Assembly (NCBI GenBank): GCA_955652625.1
Contig: CATPBM010000169.1
Span: forward strand, 1 to 11,359
DNA: 11,359 nt
Origin: an uncultured Steroidobacteraceae bacterium
Lineage (GTDB): Bacteria; Pseudomonadota; Gammaproteobacteria; Steroidobacterales; Steroidobacteraceae
Direction of reading: 5' to 3'
Part shown: positions 7,905 through 11,359 of the stretch, piece by piece
How positions within the stretch are numbered: the stretch's first letter is position 1
Layout: every line of letters starts with the position of its first letter
Position numbers and translations under genes: made by a program
The notes under the pieces: model-generated
Seen by the model: the letters and a program-made list of their open reading frames with translations, nothing else
The model's database searches: none
Told to the model about the DNA's origin: nothing

Positions 7905-9329
7905 ATGAGCAACGATCACAAGCTTCACGTCGAGTTCCCCGGCCGGATCCTGTTCATCGGGTTCGGCAGCATAGGCCAGGGTGTGCTGCCGCTCGTGCTG
8001 CGGCACATCGGCATTGCGCCCGAGCGCCTCACCATCGTGACGGCGGAGGACAAGGGGAGCGAGGAGGCCGCCAAGTTCGGCATCAAGTTCATCAAGGAGC
8101 GCCTGACGCGCGAGAACTTCCGGCGCGTGCTCAATCCCCTGCTCGGCCGCGGCGACTTCGTGATCAACGTCTCGGTAGAGGTGTCGAGCATCGCGCTGAT
8201 CAAGTTGTGCTGGGATAAAGGCGCGATGTACCTCGATACCTGCATCGAGCCGTGGCCGGGCGGCTATACGGACCCGACCGTCCCCGCGGGCAAGCGCACC
8301 AACTACGTGCTGCGCGAGGAGGCTCTGGCGCTGCGCACCGGAAATGCGCGCGCGCCCACCGCCGTGCTCACCCACGGCGCCAACCCGGGCCTGGTGTCGC
8401 ATTTTCTGAAGCAGGCGCTGCTGAACCTCGCCGCGGATACCAAGGTGGAGGCCGGCAAGCCCGCCTCGCGCACCGAGTGGAGCGAGCTCGCGCGCCGCCT
8501 GGGCGTGAAGGTCGTGCACATTGCCGAGCGCGACACGCAGGTCTCGAGCACGCCGAAGCAACTCGGCGAGTTCGTCAATACCTGGTCGATCGATGGCTTC
8601 GTGAGCGAGGGCTCGCAGCCGAGCGAGATGGGCTGGGGCACGCACGAGCGCAATTTTCCCCGCGACGGCAAACGCCACGACTCCGGCTGTCTGGCCGCCA
8701 TTTACCTGACGCAGCCCGGAGCGGGCACGCGCGTGCGCACCTGGACGCCGCGCGCGGGCCAGTTTCACGGCTTCTGCATCACCCACGGGGAGGCCATTTC
8801 GATGGCCGACTACTACACCGTGCGTGACGGCTCGCAGGTCGCCTATCGCCCCACCGTGCACTACGCCTATCACCCGTGCGATGCCGCCGTCTTGTCGGTG
8901 CACGAGCTCGCCGGGCGCAATTTCGTGCAGCAGGAGCGCCAGCGTATCCTCATGGACGACATCACCACCGGCATCGACGAGCTTGGGGTGCTGCTGGCGG
9001 GGCACAAGAAAAACGCTTACTGGTACGGCTCGCAGCTGTCGATCGGCGAGGCGCGCAAGCTCGCCCCCTACAACAACGCCACCAGCCTGCAGGTGTGCGC
9101 GGCCGTGCTCGCCGGGGTCGTATGGGCGATGGAAAACCCCAACCTCGGCGTCGTCGAGCCCGACGAAATGGACTTCCGCCGCAACCTGGAGATCTGCATG
9201 CCCTATCTGGGGCCGGTGACCGGGGAGTACACCGACTGGACGCCGCTGCACGAGCGCGAACGGCTGTTTCCGGAGGACATCGACAAGAACGATCCCTGGC
9301 AGTTCAAGAATGTCAGGGTGATCTGGTAG
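7905..9329 (+). CDS. hss: Homospermidine synthase, bacterial NAD-dependent type
   Basis: A 474-residue protein that closely fits the bacterial homospermidine synthase family (Blastochloris viridis enzyme, 477 residues, saccharopine-dehydrogenase-like fold). It condenses two putrescines to sym-homospermidine and ammonia, using NAD+ as a prosthetic redox partner. The Rossmann loop is GFGSIGQG (19-26). From memory of the B. viridis structure, its Asn162, Trp229, Glu237, His296 and Glu298 correspond to Asn160 (THGANPG), Trp227 (NTWSID), Glu235, His294 and Glu296 (THGEAIS) here, all present with a constant offset of two. The ATG at 7905 is preferred over the in-frame ATG at 7872: the length then matches the family, and AGAAG lies about 9 bases upstream. 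The gene ends 23 bp from the convergent greB stop. With speA nearby, this marks a homospermidine-producing polyamine pathway. Confidence 0.95.
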   Translation: MSNDHKLHVEFPGRILFIGFGSIGQGVLPLVLRHIGIAPERLTIVTAEDKGSEEAAKFGIKFIKERLTRENFRRVLNPLLGRGDFVINVSVEVSSIALIKLCWDKGAMYLDTCIEPWPGGYTDPTVPAGKRTNYVLREEALALRTGNARAPTAVLTHGANPGLVSHFLKQALLNLAADTKVEAGKPASRTEWSELARRLGVKVVHIAERDTQVSSTPKQLGEFVNTWSIDGFVSEGSQPSEMGWGTHERNFPRDGKRHDSGCLAAIYLTQPGAGTRVRTWTPRAGQFHGFCITHGEAISMADYYTVRDGSQVAYRPTVHYAYHPCDAAVLSVHELAGRNFVQQERQRILMDDITTGIDELGVLLAGHKKNAYWYGSQLSIGEARKLAPYNNATSLQVCAAVLAGVVWAMENPNLGVVEPDEMDFRRNLEICMPYLGPVTGEYTDWTPLHERERLFPEDIDKNDPWQFKNVRVIW

Positions 9330-9352
9330 GGCGCGTCTTCAGGGCAGCTGGC

Positions 9353-9853
9353 TTAGGCTTCGTAATCGATCGCCACGATCACGTACAGGCGGCTGCCGCC
9401 CGGCACCTGCACGGTTATTTCCTCATCGAGAGCCTTGCGCAGCAGCGCCCGGCCCAACGGTGAATCCATGCTGATGTAGCCGGGCGCCAGATCGAACTCG
9501 TCGGGCCCGACGATACGATATCGCGAGCGCTCGCCGTCCTCGGCCTCCAGGACCACCCACGCGCCGAAGAATATGCGCCCCGCATCCGCCGGGGGCTGCT
9601 CCACCACCACCATGCCCTCGAGCCGCTGGCGCAGGAAACGCACGCGGCGGTCGATCTCGCGCAGACGGCGCTTGCCGTAGATGTATTCAGCGTTCTCGGA
9701 GCGATCGCCCTGGGCGGCGGCTGCGGCTACCGCCAGGCAGACCCGGGGCCGCTCCTCACGCCACAGCAGCTCCAGCGCCGCGCGCAGCCGGCGCAGCCCT
9801 TCCGGGGTGATGTACTTCGAGCCCGCCGGCTCGCGCCGCAGGAAGCGTCCCAT
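9353..9853 (-). CDS. greB: Transcription elongation factor GreB
   Basis: A 166-residue Gre factor (E. coli GreB 158). The N-terminal coiled-coil (about 14-82) has the acidic tip in GDRSENAEY, with Asp50 and Glu53, the residues that position Mg2+ in the RNA polymerase active site. It is followed by YGKRRLREIDRRVRFLRQRL, which is characteristic of GreB rather than GreA. The C-terminal FKBP-like domain (about 93-166) has FFGAWVVLE, YRIVGPDEFD, YISMDSPLGRALL and a final IDYEA. It would bind backtracked RNA polymerase through the secondary channel and stimulate transcript cleavage. The ATG at 9853 is preferred: AGGA lies about 10 bases upstream, and a CATAAT -10-like hexamer (attatg on the plus strand, 9872-9877) lies just upstream of that. 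An in-frame GTG at 9883 would add ten residues and would precede this hexamer. The gene is convergent with hss and divergent from the small gene at 9960. Confidence 0.96.
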   Translation of the reverse strand: MGRFLRREPAGSKYITPEGLRRLRAALELLWREERPRVCLAVAAAAAQGDRSENAEYIYGKRRLREIDRRVRFLRQRLEGMVVVEQPPADAGRIFFGAWVVLEAEDGERSRYRIVGPDEFDLAPGYISMDSPLGRALLRKALDEEITVQVPGGSRLYVIVAIDYEA

Positions 9854-9959
9854 TGCGCTGTAATCCTGTGAATTATGTCGCACTCCGTTTTACCGAATTC
9901 CGGGGTTCTGTGGAACATCTCACGGACGGGTTGCCGCCGGCGCTACTAACCTCTTGACC

Positions 9960-10181
9960 GTGGCTACCAAGTACTACACCCACTTCGTGACCCACCCCGG
10001 CAGGGCGCAGACCGGCAACCCGCCCTGCGCCGAGAGCGGCAATGAGTGGAGTGGTGTAGTGGAACTGCGGCAGCCGTTGAGCAACGCGCGCGCCAACCGC
10101 GAATTGCGCGCGCTGCTGGCACAGAGTTTCGACCTGGACTCGGACGACATCCGGATCCTGCACTGGGCACGATTGCACTGA
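9960..10181 (+). CDS. Small protein of unknown function (73 residues)
   Basis: I do not recognise a named family. The frame opens with ATKYYTHFVTHPG and ends with FDLDSDDIRILHWARLH. The C-terminal half (VELRQPLSNARANRELRALLAQSF) looks like an ordinary folded alpha/beta protein: it has balanced composition and codon third positions rich in G and C, unlike the arginine-rich shadow frames of this region. There is no signal peptide or membrane segment. The start could be GTG at 9960 or TTG at 9954 (two residues more); neither has a Shine-Dalgarno sequence. A strong intrinsic terminator on the same strand lies 50 bp after the stop, which supports real rightward transcription ending here. The gene is divergent from greB. 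It may be a conserved cytoplasmic hypothetical protein; no function can be given. Confidence 0.6.
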   Translation: MATKYYTHFVTHPGRAQTGNPPCAESGNEWSGVVELRQPLSNARANRELRALLAQSFDLDSDDIRILHWARLH

Positions 10182-10191
10182 CGCATCCCCT

Positions 10192-10224
10192 GGCGGACTT
10201 CCTTCCCTTCATCGAAGGTCCGCC
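10192..10224. repeat. Nested inverted repeat ahead of the terminator
   Basis: GGCGGAC (10192-10198) pairs with GTCCGCC (10218-10224), and inside it CCTTC pairs with GAAGG around a 3-base loop (about 10206-10218); the two are partly alternative. With the terminator that follows, the 80-base tail after the small gene is highly structured. Confidence 0.55.
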
Positions 10225-10230
10225 CTTACC

Positions 10231-10262
10231 AACCCCAGGCCTCAAAACCTGGGGTTTTTTTT
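10231..10262 (+). terminator. Intrinsic terminator after the small gene
   Basis: AACCCCAGG (10231-10239) pairs with CCTGGGGTT (10248-10256) in a nine-base-pair stem with an 8-base loop. Eight consecutive T residues (10255-10262) follow on the plus strand. It separates the small gene at 9960 from lemA. Confidence 0.95.
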
Positions 10263-10322
10263 GCCCGCTTCCGGCCCCCGGCGCGCGAACGATCGACGCG
10301 GCTTTCCCGCCCATGTGACAAT

Positions 10323-10347
10323 CCCCGCCCCCCGGCATGGGGCGGGG
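10323..10347. repeat. Very stable GC hairpin just upstream of the lemA ribosome binding site
   Basis: CCCCGCCCC (10323-10331) pairs with GGGGCGGGG (10339-10347) in nine G-C pairs around a 7-base loop. It ends 10 bases before the lemA Shine-Dalgarno sequence. There is no T run on either strand, so it is not an obvious terminator; it probably forms in the lemA leader RNA or represents a DNA-level element. Confidence 0.7.
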
Positions 10348-10370
10348 GGCGAATCACAAGGAGAAGCTCG

Positions 10371-11012
10371 ATGCGTGCTTGGATCTATGCCGTTCTGGCT
10401 GCCGCGGTGCTGGGTCTTTCGGGCTGCGGATACAACTCCCTGCAGCAGCAGGATGAGGCGGTGAAAGCCGCGTGGTCCGAGGTCGTGAACCAGTATCAGC
10501 GCCGGGCCGATCTGATCCCCAATCTCGTCAACACGGTGAAGGGCTACGCCGCCCAGGAACAGAAGGTGCTGATCGGCGTGACCGAGGCGCGCGCCAGGGT
10601 CGGCTCGATCCAGGTAACGCCCGAAGTGCTCAACAACCCGGAGCTGTTCCAGAAGTACCAGGCGGCCCAGAGCCAGCTCACCCAGGCGCTCAAGAGCCTG
10701 TTGGTGATAACCGAGAACTACCCGCAGCTGAAGTCGGACCAGAATTTCCGCGACCTGCAGTCGCAGCTCGAGGGGACGGAAAACCGCATCACGGTCGCGC
10801 GCAACCGCTACATCCAGGCGGTGCAGAGCTACAACGTGACGGTGCGCTCGTTCCCGCAGAATCTAACGGCCAAGATGTTCGGCTTCCAGGTGAAGCCGAA
10901 CTTCACCGTCGCCAACGAGCCGCAGATCTCCACCGCGCCAACGGTCAGCTTCGACACCAGCACGCCCGGCTCGCCGCCAGCGCAGCCTGTCGGGCAACCC
11001 CCGAAGCAATGA
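10371..11012 (+). CDS. lemA: LemA family lipoprotein
   Basis: A 213-residue LemA protein. The N-terminus is a lipoprotein signal peptide with lipobox LSGC (Cys19), rather than the plain N-terminal membrane anchor of many LemA proteins. The helical LemA core (about 25-185) has WSEVVNQYQRRADLIPNLVNTVKGYA, YQAAQSQLTQAL, ITENYPQLKSDQNFRDLQ and LEGTENRITVARNRYIQAV. A Ser/Pro/Gln-rich tail of about 25 residues follows. It should be membrane-attached and periplasmic; the biochemical role of the family is poorly defined. The start is secure: AAGGAG (10358-10363) lies 7 bases before the ATG. The stop overlaps the start of the TPM-domain gene by four bases (ATGA), so the two are translationally coupled, the usual lemA-TPM pairing. 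A stable hairpin lies just upstream of the ribosome binding site. Confidence 0.96.
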   Translation: MRAWIYAVLAAAVLGLSGCGYNSLQQQDEAVKAAWSEVVNQYQRRADLIPNLVNTVKGYAAQEQKVLIGVTEARARVGSIQVTPEVLNNPELFQKYQAAQSQLTQALKSLLVITENYPQLKSDQNFRDLQSQLEGTENRITVARNRYIQAVQSYNVTVRSFPQNLTAKMFGFQVKPNFTVANEPQISTAPTVSFDTSTPGSPPAQPVGQPPKQ

Positions 11013-11359
11013 CCGCGGGGCTGCACCGCGCCCGCTGCCGGGCGGGGTTTGCGCTGCCGCTGCTCGTGGCTGTGAGCCTGGCAGCACTCGCGCAGGCCCC
11101 GGCGCCGACTGGGCAGGGCCTGCAGCCGATCCCGAAGCTCACCGCGCGCGTCACCGACCTCACCGGTACGCTGACCGCGGAGCAACAGAGCGCGCTCGAG
11201 CAGAAGCTCGCCGCATTCGAGGCCGCCAAGGGCTCGCAGCTCGCAGTGCTGGTCGTGCCGAGCACGCACCCCGAGGAGATCGAGCAGTACTCGATCCGCG
11301 TGTTCGATCAGTGGAAGCTAGGTCGGAAGAACGTGGACGACGGGGCGCTGTTGCTCGTC
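11009..11359 (+). CDS. TPM-domain (YgcG/Psb32-like) exported protein, partial at 3' end
   Basis: The first 117 codons of an open frame that continues beyond the right edge. A hydrophobic signal peptide covers about residues 12-28 (GFALPLLVAVSLAALA), with a likely cleavage near ALA-QA. The TPM domain begins about residue 43 with LTARVTDLTGTLTAEQQSAL and continues through GSQLAVLVVPST, EEIEQYSIRVFDQWKLGR and VDDGALLLV, the conserved strand-helix pattern of the domain. In this family the protein usually goes on to a membrane segment and a glycine-rich or short acidic tail, which cannot be seen here. The ATG at 11009 overlaps the lemA stop codon. The role is probably with LemA at the cell envelope; a specific activity is not established for bacterial members. 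Confidence 0.94.
   Translation, partial: MTAGLHRARCRAGFALPLLVAVSLAALAQAPAPTGQGLQPIPKLTARVTDLTGTLTAEQQSALEQKLAAFEAAKGSQLAVLVVPSTHPEEIEQYSIRVFDQWKLGRKNVDDGALLLV

Noticed and set aside
7890..9251. A 453-codon minus-strand frame opposite homospermidine synthase
   Set aside because: The plus strand carries all homospermidine synthase hallmarks; the minus frame has no recognisable domain.
9905..9925. GGGGTTCTGTGGAAC resembling a tRNA T-arm
   Set aside because: The loop does not fit the T-loop consensus and no D-arm, anticodon arm or acceptor stem can be found around it.
10046..10318. A 90-codon plus-strand frame running through the terminator before lemA
   Set aside because: It spans a strong intrinsic terminator and overlaps the better small frame at 9960-10181 in another phase.

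Overview
This is a GC-rich (roughly 65% by eye), gene-dense stretch of bacterial chromosome. GreB, biosynthetic arginine decarboxylase (SpeA), SseA-type sulfurtransferase, a LemA/TPM pair and a UvrD/Rep-like helicase together point to a proteobacterium. A gammaproteobacterium of the Xanthomonadales/Nevskiales/Steroidobacter kind is my best guess, but that placement is inference from gene content. I see no insertion sequence, phage gene, CRISPR array, tRNA or rRNA.

Left part (1-3830): the 3' part of a NUDIX hydrolase gene of the ADP-ribose pyrophosphatase type runs leftward off the window. Divergent from it is a complete 696-residue superfamily 1 helicase. Convergent with the helicase, only one base away, is a leftward gene for a predicted lipoprotein with a methyltransferase-like domain, whose signal peptide carries a GCGGCT hexanucleotide repeat. 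Upstream of that lies a leftward gene for a 93-residue RRM RNA-binding protein, closed by a clear intrinsic terminator.

Middle part (3831-9329): a 317-base gene-free stretch with strong inverted repeats precedes the 3' end of speA (leftward). speA starts at a GTG with no Shine-Dalgarno sequence, directly behind an extended -10 motif, which suggests a leaderless mRNA. Further upstream is sseA (3-mercaptopyruvate sulfurtransferase, leftward). Divergent from sseA are a glutathione S-transferase gene and then a bacterial-type homospermidine synthase gene, both rightward. SpeA makes agmatine and homospermidine synthase condenses two putrescines, so the locus carries both ends of an arginine to agmatine to putrescine to sym-homospermidine route. 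The agmatine-to-putrescine step is not in the window.

Right part (9330-11359): greB (leftward) is convergent with homospermidine synthase. A 73-residue protein of unknown function is read rightward and followed by a textbook intrinsic terminator. Then comes lemA (a lipoprotein), overlapping by 4 bases a TPM-domain protein gene that runs off the right edge.

Most genes are ordinary housekeeping or stress genes. The points most worth a second look are the probable leaderless speA, the methyltransferase lipoprotein with its repeat-coded signal peptide, the small conserved-looking ORF with its structured 3' region, and the hairpin just upstream of the lemA ribosome binding site. I do not see evidence for a new multi-gene defence or mobile system.
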